Below, one piece after another: positions 1 through 7,513 of a stretch of 16,922 nucleotides of DNA (position 1 is the first letter of the stretch; the number at the start of each line of letters is the position of its first letter). The notes under the pieces are model-generated. The model was not told the origin of the DNA and searched no databases. It saw only the letters and a program-made list of their open reading frames with translations. Origin of the DNA: Bacteroidales bacterium (GTDB lineage: Bacteria; Bacteroidota; Bacteroidia; Bacteroidales; UBA4181); NCBI GenBank assembly GCA_028700615.1, contig JAQVSH010000016.1, positions 1 to 16,922 on the forward strand, read 5' to 3'. The position numbers were made by a program, and so were the translations under genes.

Positions 1-467
1 GGGTATTGTTCACTTATGATGAACATGGACATCCTGAACTCGGAAAGGTTTCCAAATCGCATATCTTCAATGAACTTCTTGGAAAGGAGATCGCTCAGCT
101 GGGTCTTAAGGTAAAGAGCAGGCCGGATGAAATCGGATATGAGGTCCGTTGCTGCGCTCCTGCTTCATATGATCTGGTATATTGTTCCATGCTGGGAATG
201 GGTGTTTACAATCTTTTCTCGCAGGGAATCACCGGATGTATGGTGTATGTGGATCAGCTCGGAGAAGTGTCTCCTCTTTATCTGAAAGATCTTCAGGATC
301 CTTCTACCGGAAAGATTCCTCCCCGTCTTGTGAATATTGGTGGAAACAAAATACAGTCGTTTATCAGCAATATTATGGACTACATTACTCCTGATGATTA
401 TCAGGCAGCAAAGGAATTTGTTAAAAATCCGGAAGCCTACGATTTTTATAAAATTTTGAATTGGTAA
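1..467 (+). CDS. pfkA: 6-phosphofructokinase, C-terminal part (5' end outside window)
   Basis: This is the C-terminal part (about 155 residues) of a phosphofructokinase-family protein, which phosphorylates fructose 6-phosphate to fructose 1,6-bisphosphate in cytosolic glycolysis. The reading frame is open to the window edge, so the first ATG-like codon seen is not the start. The stretch SRPDEIGYEVRCCAPASYDL corresponds to the conserved late PFK segment (GxxxRGGxPxAxDR in classical enzymes), which binds the sugar phosphate. The following GITGCMVYVDQLGEVSPLYL is typical of the Bacteroidetes form. The gene ends in TAA and is followed within 25 bp by an intrinsic terminator, so it closes a transcription unit. 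The family is certain. Whether the phosphoryl donor is ATP or pyrophosphate cannot be read from this fragment, because the deciding residues lie upstream of the window. Confidence 0.88.
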   Translation, partial: VLFTYDEHGHPELGKVSKSHIFNELLGKEIAQLGLKVKSRPDEIGYEVRCCAPASYDLVYCSMLGMGVYNLFSQGITGCMVYVDQLGEVSPLYLKDLQDPSTGKIPPRLVNIGGNKIQSFISNIMDYITPDDYQAAKEFVKNPEAYDFYKILNW

Positions 468-490
468 TTGCTTCTGTTCTGTATAGTAAA

Positions 491-526
491 GCCGTTTCCT
501 TTTTTGAGGAAACGGTTTTCTTTTTT
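491..526 (+). terminator. Intrinsic terminator after the phosphofructokinase gene
   Basis: A 9-bp perfect stem (CCGTTTCCT at 492-500 pairing with AGGAAACGG at 507-515) encloses a 6-nt loop. It can be extended by a G-T pair and is followed by TTTTCTTTTTT. The stem plus U-tract is a classical Rho-independent terminator for the phosphofructokinase transcript. Confidence 0.88.
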
Positions 527-599
527 CTGTTTTTCAAAAAAATATACTGCCGGAGTCTTGCTTTTTTTGCCTGCATATTTTTTTGTGAAAAATTGTTGA

Positions 600-607
600 T
601 AAGTTTG
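600..607 (+). promoter_or_regulatory. Putative Bacteroidetes -7 promoter element of the tonB-like gene
   Basis: TAAGTTTG matches the TAnnTTTG -7 consensus of the Bacteroidetes primary sigma factor exactly. It would start transcription near 614, leaving a leader of about 50 nt before the tonB-like start. A TTTG at 582-585 is too close (14-nt spacer) to be a normal -33 box, so only the -7 element is supported. Confidence 0.5.
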
Positions 608-664
608 TGTGCTACAAAACAATCATAATACATCCTATTTTCTGACTCAGGAAGCGATAGCGCG

Positions 665-1369
665 ATGGAAATCAAAAAAGCTGAAAAAGTAGACTTGGAC
701 AAAAAGAGAAATCTTTTTTTTCAGATCGGGCTGCTGGTCTCATTGATGATCGTGTTTTTTATATTTGAGTCAAAATCTTTTCCGAGTGGTGAAACTTCCG
801 GGAGGATGGAGATGGTAAAGCAGGTTGTAGAGATGGAAATAGTTCCGATTACCCGTCAGGAAGAAGTTAAACCGATTCCTCCTCCTATACCGGCACCTTC
901 TATCAATGATGTCTTAACTATTGAATCTGATGATGTACAGTTGATGGCAGATTTTAGTGTCAATGTGGAAACTAGCGAAACCACGGTTGTTGAGCCGGTG
1001 GATTTTAACTCTACAGAAAAGAGAGAAGAAGTAGTAGAAGAAGAAGAAATTTTTATCTCGGTTGAAGACATGCCTACTTTTCTGGGAAAAGAAAGCAGTG
1101 CATTCCGTGACTGGATCAATGATAAATTGATATATCCTCCTGTTGCTGTAAAAAACGGAGTAAGTGGCCGTGTACTGATTCAGTTTGCTGTAAACTCCAG
1201 GGGAGAGGTTGTGGATGTTCAGGTTTTGCGTGGTGTAGACCCTAATCTTGATCAGGAAGCGGTCCGCGTAATTTCCAGTTGTCCCAAAGGCTATTGGAAA
1301 CCCGGTCTTCAGGCAGGTAAACCTGTGAAAGTTCAGTTTACGTTCCCGGTGGTCTTTATTTTGCAGTAA
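665..1369 (+). CDS. Energy transducer TonB family protein
   Basis: This 234-residue protein is a predicted TonB, which couples the inner-membrane proton motive force to TonB-dependent outer-membrane transporters. It has a charged cytoplasmic N-terminus, one transmembrane helix at about residues 17-35 (FFQIGLLVSLMIVFFIF), and a periplasmic linker. The linker has a short proline run (PIPPPIPAP, about 70-78) and an acidic stretch (VVEEEEIF). A TonB C-terminal domain covers about 145-234 and contains YPPVAVKNGVSGRVLIQFAV and WKPGLQAGKPVKVQF. The proline segment is short for a TonB. The domain reads SCPKGYWKPG where most homologues have PKWKPG, a two-residue insertion. It stands alone between a terminator and another hairpin. 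Bacteroidetes carry many tonB paralogues, so the partner receptor and ExbBD set cannot be inferred. The ATG at 665 fits the usual MEIKK-type start of this subgroup. Confidence 0.9.
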   Translation: MEIKKAEKVDLDKKRNLFFQIGLLVSLMIVFFIFESKSFPSGETSGRMEMVKQVVEMEIVPITRQEEVKPIPPPIPAPSINDVLTIESDDVQLMADFSVNVETSETTVVEPVDFNSTEKREEVVEEEEIFISVEDMPTFLGKESSAFRDWINDKLIYPPVAVKNGVSGRVLIQFAVNSRGEVVDVQVLRGVDPNLDQEAVRVISSCPKGYWKPGLQAGKPVKVQFTFPVVFILQ

Positions 1370-1395
1370 CTTGAAAAGTCAAGAAAAATATTTGG

Positions 1396-1437
1396 AGGAA
1401 AAGCTCTGGATTTCCCGGAGCTTTTCCTGTCTTTAAT
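1396..1437 (+). terminator. Probable intrinsic terminator after the tonB-like gene
   Basis: AGGAAAAGCTCTGG (1396-1409) pairs with CCGGAGCTTTTCCT (1415-1428) over 14 positions including one G-T pair, around a 5-nt loop. Only a broken T-tract (GTCTTTAATT) follows, so termination efficiency is uncertain. The hairpin lies 27 bp after the tonB-like stop and before hflX. Confidence 0.65.
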
Positions 1438-1464
1438 TCTGATGATAATCACTAAGATTTATAT

Positions 1465-2661
1465 ATGAGTGCGCTTTCTGATAAAATAAACCTTCAAAAG
1501 GAAAAAGCGGTGTTGGTAGGTATATCCGGTTCCGCTCAACAGGCACAGGAACTGGCAGAATATCTGAAGGAACTGGCTTTTTTAACCGATACTGCCGGTG
1601 GAGATCCCTTAAAGATTTTTACCCAGAATATGGATGCTCCCAATTCAAAAACTTTTGTCGGGCCGGGAAAACTGGAAGAAATCAGGCTTTATGTAAAAGA
1701 AAACGAGATTGACCTGGTCATCTTTGATGATGAACTGACGCCAACCCAGTTAAGAAATATTGAAAAAACACTGGAATGCCGGATCTTGGACAGGACACAT
1801 CTTATTCTTGATATTTTTGCTAAAAGAGCGAAGACTGCTCATGCCAAGACTCAGGTATCGCTGGCTCAATGCCAGTATATGCTTCCCCGTTTAACCCGTC
1901 TCTGGACCCACCTGGAAAGGCAAAAAGGAGGGATTGGTATGAGAGGCCCCGGAGAAACCGAAATTGAAACAGACCGCCGTATTATCCGCGATAAGATTGC
2001 CCGGCTGAAAGATGATCTGAAAAAAATTGATACTCAGATGGCTCTTCAGCGTAAAAACCGGGAGAGTATTGTCCGCGTTTCTCTGGTGGGTTATACCAAT
2101 GTGGGGAAATCTACGCTTATGAATCTTCTGAGCAAATCGGACGTGTTTGCAGAGGATAAACTGTTTGCTACCCTGGATACTACCGTACGTAAGGTGGTTT
2201 TGGGGAATCTTCCGTTTTTGCTTTCCGATACGGTGGGCTTTATACGCAAACTTCCCCATCATTTGGTGGAATCTTTTAAGTCAACACTGGATGAGGTCAG
2301 GGAGGCCGATATTCTGTTGCATGTTGTGGATATTTCTCATCCCAATTTTGAGGAACAAATTGAGATCGTGAATCAGACTTTGTTGGAGTTGAAGGCTATG
2401 GATAAACCAATCATTGTGGTATTTAATAAAATTGATAAATATACCTTCATTCCCAGGGACGAAGATGATCTGCTTCCAAAGAAAAGAGAAAATTACAGCC
2501 TGGAAGAAATGCTGGACAGTTGGATGGCTAAGAATAACGCACCCTGCGTTTTTATTTCTGCCCGCAATCAGACCCATATTTCCGCCTTCAAGGATCTTCT
2601 TTATCAAAAGGTAAAAGAGATCCATGTAACGCGTTATCCTTATGACCAGTTTTTATACTGA
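1465..2661 (+). CDS. hflX: GTPase HflX
   Basis: HflX is a cytosolic GTPase that binds the 50S subunit and can split stalled or hibernating 70S ribosomes. The 398-residue product has the N-terminal HflX domain (about 1-190) with the glycine-rich hallmark GGIGMRGPGETE (155-166), a helical linker, and a TRAFAC-class G domain. In the G domain I see G1 GYTNVGKST (209-217), G2 Thr in the TLDTT segment (237-240), G3 DTVGF (255-259), G4 NKID (321-324) and G5 SAR (365-367). Length and motif order are normal for the family. The 95 bp upstream hold the preceding hairpin but no TAnnTTTG box that I can find, so part of its transcription may come from read-through. The ATG at 1465 is preceded by an A/T-rich leader. 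The TGA stop lies inside the palindrome that follows. Confidence 0.96.
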   Translation: MSALSDKINLQKEKAVLVGISGSAQQAQELAEYLKELAFLTDTAGGDPLKIFTQNMDAPNSKTFVGPGKLEEIRLYVKENEIDLVIFDDELTPTQLRNIEKTLECRILDRTHLILDIFAKRAKTAHAKTQVSLAQCQYMLPRLTRLWTHLERQKGGIGMRGPGETEIETDRRIIRDKIARLKDDLKKIDTQMALQRKNRESIVRVSLVGYTNVGKSTLMNLLSKSDVFAEDKLFATLDTTVRKVVLGNLPFLLSDTVGFIRKLPHHLVESFKSTLDEVREADILLHVVDISHPNFEEQIEIVNQTLLELKAMDKPIIVVFNKIDKYTFIPRDEDDLLPKKRENYSLEEMLDSWMAKNNAPCVFISARNQTHISAFKDLLYQKVKEIHVTRYPYDQFLY

Positions 2662-2687
2662 AATCTTTCCTGCAGGAAAGATTTCAG
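2658..2687. terminator. Perfect 30-bp palindrome between convergent hflX and nrdJ
   Basis: CTGAAATCTTTCCTG (2658-2672) is followed directly by its exact reverse complement (2673-2687). In RNA this forms a hairpin of 13 bp with a TGCA loop from either strand. It covers the hflX stop codon (2659-2661) and ends 1 bp before the nrdJ stop (2689-2691). The position suggests a shared bidirectional terminator, but neither side has a T-tract, so the mechanism is uncertain. It could instead protect the 3' ends of both mRNAs. Confidence 0.6.
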
Positions 2688-2688
2688 A

Positions 2689-5262
2689 TCATCCGCATTT
2701 GGATTGCCCGCAAGAACTACAGGTAAGGCAGCCCTCTGTATAGACCAGGGTCCCTTCACATCCGCACTGTGGACATTTTTCCTTGGCGGCTTTGGTTCCG
2801 TTAGGTACATATTTTCTTAGTGCCCTTACGACTCCGTTTTTCCAGGTGTTAATGGCCTCATCATTCAGGTTCAGGGAAGTTACCAGGTTTACGACATCGG
2901 GGATGGGCATTCCGTAGCGCAGGACGCTGGAGATTAATTTGGCATAATTCCAGTATTCTTTATTAAAAGTCCGGGAAAGTCCACCCATGGTATTTTTATA
3001 TCCGTAACGGTCTGTGTATTGAAAATCATAACGGGTCCCATCGTTGTCCTTAACTTTGATGATCAATCCTTTGTCTATTGATTTCGGAACAGGGAGTACT
3101 TCATCTTCCGTTTTACCGGTAAAGATTTCATAGGGTCGACCGTTTTGCAGTCCGATAAAGGCGATCCACTCTTCATTGTTGTTTTTGAACCGTATGATTT
3201 CTGCATCCAGCTCTTCAGGCCTTACCAGCGGTTTTGACAAGGTGACGGGGATGCCGGAGTTGGTTTCTTCTTTGGATTTGGAAATTAATACTCCGTCTCT
3301 GGATCCCTCCCTGTATACGGTGATCCCTTTACATCCGCATTCCCATGCCTTTACGTATAGCTGCCATACCAGATCCTCTGTCGTATTTTCCGGAAGATTA
3401 ATGGTTACGCTGATGGAGTGATCCACCCACTTCTGAATTTTACCCTGCATTTCTACTTTGGAAAGCCAGTCAATATCATTGGCGGTTGCTTTGTTGTAAG
3501 GGGATTTCTCAATGATTTTATCAATTTGTTCTTTCTCATAGTGTTCCACCTCATCAGGGTTGTAACCATTATTTTCCAGCCAGATTCTAAATTTGTGATG
3601 GAAAACATTGAATTCTTCAAAAGTATCTCCGGTAGCGTCTGTAAATGCAACCTTCACGTTGCTGTCATTGGGATTTACTTTACGCCGCCGGGTATATACC
3701 GGACGGAAAACCGGTTCAATTCCCGAGGTGGTTTGGGTCATCAGGCTGGTAGTTCCGGTGGGAGCAATAGTCAACAGGGCTACGTTTCTTCTTCCATATT
3801 GGGTCATTTCATCATACAAAGCGGGATCTTCCTCTTTGAGTCTGAGTATAAAAGGATTTTCCTTTTCTCTTTGCGTATCATACATTTCGAAAGCGCCCCT
3901 TTCCCGTGCCATTTTTACAGAAGATCTGTAGGCTTCAACGGCAACGGTTTTCTGTACTTTTACTGCAAAATCGGTAGCTTCAGAGGTCCCGTAACGCAAC
4001 CCCAGGGCAGCCAGCATGTCTCCTTCAGCAGTAATACCCACTCCGGTACGACGGCCCATGAGGGTTTTTCGGCGGATCTTTTCCCAGAGTTTTCGTTCTA
4101 CCCGTTTAATTTCATCATCTTCCGGGTCATTTTTGATTTTTTGAAGAATGGTGTCAATTTTTTCAATTTCAAGGTCTATAATGTCGTCCATAATACGCTG
4201 GGCATAGGCAACATGTTCCCTGAAAAGGGTGAAATTGAAAAAGGCGTCTTTGGTAAAGGGTTTGTCCACATATTCGTACAGATTGATAGCCAAAAGACGG
4301 CAGCTGTCGTAAGGACATAAGGGGATCTCTCCGCAGGGATTAGTGGATACCGTTTTGAATCCCAGATCGTCATAACAATCCGGTACGGATTCCCTGATAA
4401 TGGTATCCCAGAATAAGACTCCGGGTTCCGCTGATTTCCATGCATTGTGAATAATTTTATTCCATACCTGGCGGGCATCGACTTCCTGTCTATAGGCCGG
4501 CGTCTTGCTATCAATCGGGTAATGTTGTTCATATTTCCCACCATTCACGACCGAACGCATAAAGTCATCATCGATTTTTACCGAGACATTGGCTCCGGTA
4601 ACCTTCCCTGATTCCATTTTTGCATCAATAAACTCTTCCGCATCAGGATGTTTGATCGATATGCTCAGCATCAGAGCACCGCGTCTCCCGTCCTGGGCCA
4701 CTTCCCGGGTTGAATTGGAATATCTCTGCATGAAGGAAACCACTCCGGTAGAGGTCAGGGCGCTGTTGAGCACGGGGCTTCCGTGAGGCCTGATATGTGA
4801 CAGGTCATGTCCCACTCCTCCGCGCCGCTTCATCAATTGTACCTGTTCTTCATCAATTTTCATGATCCCTCCGTAGGAATCCGCCATGGTGTCGTTTCCT
4901 ATGACAAAACAATTGGACAGGGAGGCAATCTGGAAATAATTACCAATACCTGTCATGGGACTTCCCTGCGGAATGATGTATCTGAAATCTTTGAACAGAT
5001 TAAAAATCTCCTGTTCGGAAAGCGGATTTTTATAGTTTTGTTCAATACGGGCTACTTCCCGGGCAAGCCTGGAGTGCATATCCGAAGGGGAAAGCTCGTA
5101 AATCAAGCCTGCAGAATCTTTCAATGCATATTTGGTTACCCAGACTTTTGCGGCCAGTTCATCTCCTTTAAAATATTTCAGAGAAGCCTGATATGCCTGA
5201 TCAAAGGTGTATGTCTGAGGCGTTGATTCTTTGTGAATAGCAGGTTCTGATTCTGGGTTCAT
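2689..5262 (-). CDS. nrdJ: Adenosylcobalamin-dependent (class II) ribonucleotide reductase
   Basis: This enzyme reduces ribonucleotides to deoxyribonucleotides with a thiyl radical generated from adenosylcobalamin, so it needs neither oxygen nor a small subunit. With the start I prefer it has 857 residues. Visible elements are SLSNCF with redox Cys118; NPCGE (308-312), holding the catalytic Asn308, radical Cys310 and Glu312; and APTGTTS (500-506), the phosphate-binding loop. A region of about 680-790 resembles the TSCPD-type domain, and the Cys-rich tail (CPQCGC at 830-835, CLTCSSC at 845-851, final CG) fits a zinc ribbon plus the mobile redox cysteines. The frame is open for 33 more codons upstream (to 5361). 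I reject that extension because it holds the likely promoter at 5307-5314, lacks homology-like sequence, and the Met at 5262 gives the usual N-terminus. Convergent with hflX. Confidence 0.95.
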   Translation of the reverse strand: MNPESEPAIHKESTPQTYTFDQAYQASLKYFKGDELAAKVWVTKYALKDSAGLIYELSPSDMHSRLAREVARIEQNYKNPLSEQEIFNLFKDFRYIIPQGSPMTGIGNYFQIASLSNCFVIGNDTMADSYGGIMKIDEEQVQLMKRRGGVGHDLSHIRPHGSPVLNSALTSTGVVSFMQRYSNSTREVAQDGRRGALMLSISIKHPDAEEFIDAKMESGKVTGANVSVKIDDDFMRSVVNGGKYEQHYPIDSKTPAYRQEVDARQVWNKIIHNAWKSAEPGVLFWDTIIRESVPDCYDDLGFKTVSTNPCGEIPLCPYDSCRLLAINLYEYVDKPFTKDAFFNFTLFREHVAYAQRIMDDIIDLEIEKIDTILQKIKNDPEDDEIKRVERKLWEKIRRKTLMGRRTGVGITAEGDMLAALGLRYGTSEATDFAVKVQKTVAVEAYRSSVKMARERGAFEMYDTQREKENPFILRLKEEDPALYDEMTQYGRRNVALLTIAPTGTTSLMTQTTSGIEPVFRPVYTRRRKVNPNDSNVKVAFTDATGDTFEEFNVFHHKFRIWLENNGYNPDEVEHYEKEQIDKIIEKSPYNKATANDIDWLSKVEMQGKIQKWVDHSISVTINLPENTTEDLVWQLYVKAWECGCKGITVYREGSRDGVLISKSKEETNSGIPVTLSKPLVRPEELDAEIIRFKNNNEEWIAFIGLQNGRPYEIFTGKTEDEVLPVPKSIDKGLIIKVKDNDGTRYDFQYTDRYGYKNTMGGLSRTFNKEYWNYAKLISSVLRYGMPIPDVVNLVTSLNLNDEAINTWKNGVVRALRKYVPNGTKAAKEKCPQCGCEGTLVYTEGCLTCSSCGQSKCG

Positions 5263-5306
5263 AGCTAGATTGTGTTTAGTGTTTAAACCAATTTTTATTC
5301 TTTTAA

Positions 5307-5314
5307 CAAAAGTA
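5307..5314 (-). promoter_or_regulatory. Putative -7 promoter element of nrdJ
   Basis: On the minus strand this reads TACTTTTG, an exact TAnnTTTG match. Transcription would begin near 5300, giving a leader of about 38 nt to the ATG at 5262. I find no TTTG at the usual -33 distance. Its position inside the 5' open-frame extension of nrdJ is the main reason for choosing the shorter start. Confidence 0.55.
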
Positions 5315-5485
5315 CACCGAGTGAAACTTTTGAAGGGCGAGAGTACGGGATACTTATTCACAAAATGCTAACAGTCTGTAATTATTAGATATCCAAATAT
5401 TTACAATTTTTATGTAATAACTTTATCATTTGGCATGGACAATTTTCTGATGCATTGAACAGGCTGTTTTAAACAATAAAATGTC

Positions 5486-5493
5486 TACCTTTG
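5486..5493 (+). promoter_or_regulatory. Putative -7 promoter element of waaA
   Basis: TACCTTTG matches TAnnTTTG and would start transcription near 5500, about 37 nt before the ATG at 5537. No clear -33 TTTG is present; TGTTTT lies roughly in that place. It points away from the nrdJ promoter, so the 274-bp gap between the two coding regions serves both divergent genes. I see no riboswitch-like structure in that gap. Confidence 0.5.
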
Positions 5494-5536
5494 CAAAGGT
5501 TTTCAGCTATTTTAGATCTTCAGCACAGTCTTGTTT

Positions 5537-6775
5537 ATGGTGTATTTTATCTATGATCTGTTAATTCATTGTGTTGCCTTTTTAATTGGAATAGTATCCC
5601 GTATTTCGGATGGAAAAATCAGATTGTTTTATCGGGGAAGGCTTCATCTTTTTGAAAAAATTGAATCTTGTTTATCCGGATATCAGGGAGAAACCATCTG
5701 GATGCATTGCGCTTCGTTGGGTGAATTTGAGCAGGGAAGACCTGTTTTGGAAACTTTTCGTGCCAAAAATCCGGAAGTTCGTATTGTTTTGACCTTTTTT
5801 TCTCCCTCGGGATACGAAGTGCAAAAAAATTATAAAGGCGTTGATTTTGTGTTTTATCTGCCTTTGGATACCTATAAAAATGCTTCCCGGTTTGTTGATC
5901 TGGTGGCTCCCTGTAAAGTGTTTTTTGTAAAGTATGAGTTCTGGATGAATTATCTCAGGGTGTTGGAAGAAAGGAGTATACCGGTTTATCTTTTTTCTGC
6001 CTTGTTCAGGGAAAATCAGGTGTTTTTTAAGGGGTACGGATTTCCTTTTCGCAAGGCCTTAAAGAGTTTCAGACATATTTTTGTTCAGGACAGTAAATCT
6101 GCGGAGTTGCTTCTCAAAATCGGGTATGAAAAAACCTCAGTCACCGGTGATACCCGGTTTGACCGTGTGAATCGTATTGCAATACAGGCAAAGCGATTTC
6201 CGGAGATTGAACGTTTTATCGGAGATTCTTTTTGTGTTGTAGCCGGAAGTACCTGGTTACATGATGAGATTCTTCTGATAAAATTTATCAATGAATGTGC
6301 TTTCCCTATCAAATATATCATTGCTCCCCATGAAATTAATGCTCAAAATTTGGAAAGATTATCTCAGGGGATCTTAAAACCTTTGGTGTTTTATTCCGGC
6401 ATCGAGAAATCTCCCATTGAAGAGTGCCAGGTATTGATTATTGATAATGTCGGCATGCTTTCATCTTTGTATCGATACGGGAAGGTTGCCTATGTCGGGG
6501 GAGGCTTTGGAAAAGAAGGGATTCATAATTGTCTGGAACCTGCAGTTTTTGGAGTCCCGGTATTGTTTGGGCCCAATTATGCAAAATACAGAGAGGCGGT
6601 AGGTCTGGTTGCCGCTGGAGGCGGATTTCCTGTTCATGAATACAAGGATCTTTCCGCCAGGTTGAAAACCTTTTATAGTCAGCCTGAGGATCGCATGAAG
6701 GCAGGGGCTTTGTCTGCTGCTTTTATCCAATCCGAGTTGGGAGCTACTGAACAGATTATCATGCAGTCTCTGTAA
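5537..6775 (+). CDS. waaA: 3-deoxy-D-manno-octulosonic acid (Kdo) transferase
   Basis: WaaA transfers Kdo from CMP-Kdo onto the lipid A precursor at the cytoplasmic face of the inner membrane, an essential step in making the LPS inner core. The 412-residue product has an N-terminal hydrophobic segment (about 1-21) that anchors it, then a GT-B fold. The acceptor-side motif HCASLGEFEQGRP (57-69) contains the expected catalytic base Glu63. The donor-side half has AGSTW (236-240), IIAPHE (261-266), GGGFGKEGIHNCLEP (321-335) and VPVLFGPN (340-347). Length is normal for the family. The frame also opens with TTG at 5531, but the ATG two codons later is the more likely start. Whether one or two Kdo units are added cannot be told from sequence. 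It is 67 bp upstream of the DUF4290-murA pair and shares their orientation. Confidence 0.95.
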   Translation: MVYFIYDLLIHCVAFLIGIVSRISDGKIRLFYRGRLHLFEKIESCLSGYQGETIWMHCASLGEFEQGRPVLETFRAKNPEVRIVLTFFSPSGYEVQKNYKGVDFVFYLPLDTYKNASRFVDLVAPCKVFFVKYEFWMNYLRVLEERSIPVYLFSALFRENQVFFKGYGFPFRKALKSFRHIFVQDSKSAELLLKIGYEKTSVTGDTRFDRVNRIAIQAKRFPEIERFIGDSFCVVAGSTWLHDEILLIKFINECAFPIKYIIAPHEINAQNLERLSQGILKPLVFYSGIEKSPIEECQVLIIDNVGMLSSLYRYGKVAYVGGGFGKEGIHNCLEPAVFGVPVLFGPNYAKYREAVGLVAAGGGFPVHEYKDLSARLKTFYSQPEDRMKAGALSAAFIQSELGATEQIIMQSL

Positions 6776-6816
6776 TCTTTTTCCTTTTGATTTTAAGGGC
6801 GTTTGTTAAAAACAAT

Positions 6817-6824
6817 TACTTTTG
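6817..6824 (+). promoter_or_regulatory. Putative -7 promoter element of the DUF4290-murA pair
   Basis: TACTTTTG is an exact TAnnTTTG match. The predicted transcription start (about 6831) leaves a leader of only about 12 nt before the ATG at 6843. A TTTG at 6802-6805 is too near (11-nt spacer) to be a normal -33 box. No terminator-like hairpin lies between waaA and this site, so waaA read-through may add to transcription of the pair. Confidence 0.45.
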
Positions 6825-6842
6825 TATCCAAAATATTGATAT

Positions 6843-7493
6843 ATGACAGATTATAACACTTCACGGTCCAGATTAATTTTGCCGGAATACGGGCGTAATA
6901 TTCAAAAAATGGTAGATTATGCTGTCGGACTGGAATCACGTGAAGAAAGAAATCGTGCCGCCCAGGCGATCATTGCGGTGATGGGTTGCATCAATCCCCA
7001 CCTCAGAGACGTCAGTGATTTTAAACATAAATTATGGGATCATCTGGCCATTATGTCGGATTTTAAACTGGATATCGATTTCCCATATGATCTTCCTGAA
7101 CGCGAGACGTTTCAGACAAAACCTCATCCGGTATCTTATCCGGGGAATCAGATCAAGTGCCGTCATTATGGAAAAATCATTGAAGAGATGATTAAAGAAG
7201 CGGTAAAGATGGAAGAAGGCGAGTTGAAATCTCATCTTAAATTACTGATTGCTAACTATATTAAAAGATCCTACCTGACCTGGAACCGGGATTCAGTCGA
7301 TGATGAGTCTATTTTGGCTGATATGCTGGCACTTTCAGGAGGAAAACTGAGTCTGGATCCCTCGGTGCATCTGTATGAGAATATTCCCGAAGCGAAAGAA
7401 ATGCGTCCGATGGGGAAGGCCAGATCCAATCAGAATAAGAATAAAAAAAGAAAAAATTTTCGCGGACCCGGTTCCCGGAATTATAGTGCCTGA
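6843..7493 (+). CDS. DUF4290 family protein, upstream of murA
   Basis: I recognise this 216-residue protein as a DUF4290 member, a family found in Bacteroidetes with no established function. It has no signal peptide or membrane segment, so it should be cytosolic. The first roughly 175 residues look helical and carry the family-like stretches LPEYGRNIQKMVDYA (13-27), EERNRAAQAII (34-44), LWDHLAIMSDF (64-74) and YPGNQIKCRHYGK (99-111). The last 27 residues form a basic, low-complexity tail (KARSNQNKNKKRKNFRGPG at 192-210), suggesting disorder and possible nucleic-acid or acidic-surface binding. It lies 20 bp before murA in the same direction. As far as I recall, this pairing is common in the phylum, suggesting a role connected with early peptidoglycan synthesis. 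No catalytic motif is visible, and I do not assign a function. Confidence 0.88.
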   Translation: MTDYNTSRSRLILPEYGRNIQKMVDYAVGLESREERNRAAQAIIAVMGCINPHLRDVSDFKHKLWDHLAIMSDFKLDIDFPYDLPERETFQTKPHPVSYPGNQIKCRHYGKIIEEMIKEAVKMEEGELKSHLKLLIANYIKRSYLTWNRDSVDDESILADMLALSGGKLSLDPSVHLYENIPEAKEMRPMGKARSNQNKNKKRKNFRGPGSRNYSA

Positions 7494-7513
7494 TAGGTTA
7501 CAAATTTAGTCAT

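Noticed and set aside
421..702. Small minus-strand gene (93 codons) across the gap between the phosphofructokinase and tonB-like genes
   Set aside because: It runs through the terminator and promoter and into coding DNA at both ends, and its product is a basic, low-complexity sequence with no motif.
3418..4320. Long open frame (300 codons) on the plus strand opposite nrdJ
   Set aside because: It lies entirely antisense to a well-conserved reductase, its product has no recognisable domain and is rich in Phe, Gly and Ser as expected of an antisense shadow, and no promoter or terminator accompanies it.
5263..5536. Cobalamin riboswitch ahead of nrdJ
   Set aside because: A B12-dependent enzyme makes this plausible, but the leader predicted from the TAnnTTTG box is only about 38 nt and I see no B12-box-like core or extended paired structure on the minus strand.
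5531..5536. TTG start of waaA at 5531
   Set aside because: An ATG follows two codons later with a suitable A/T-rich leader. TTG starts are uncommon and add only two residues without homology support.
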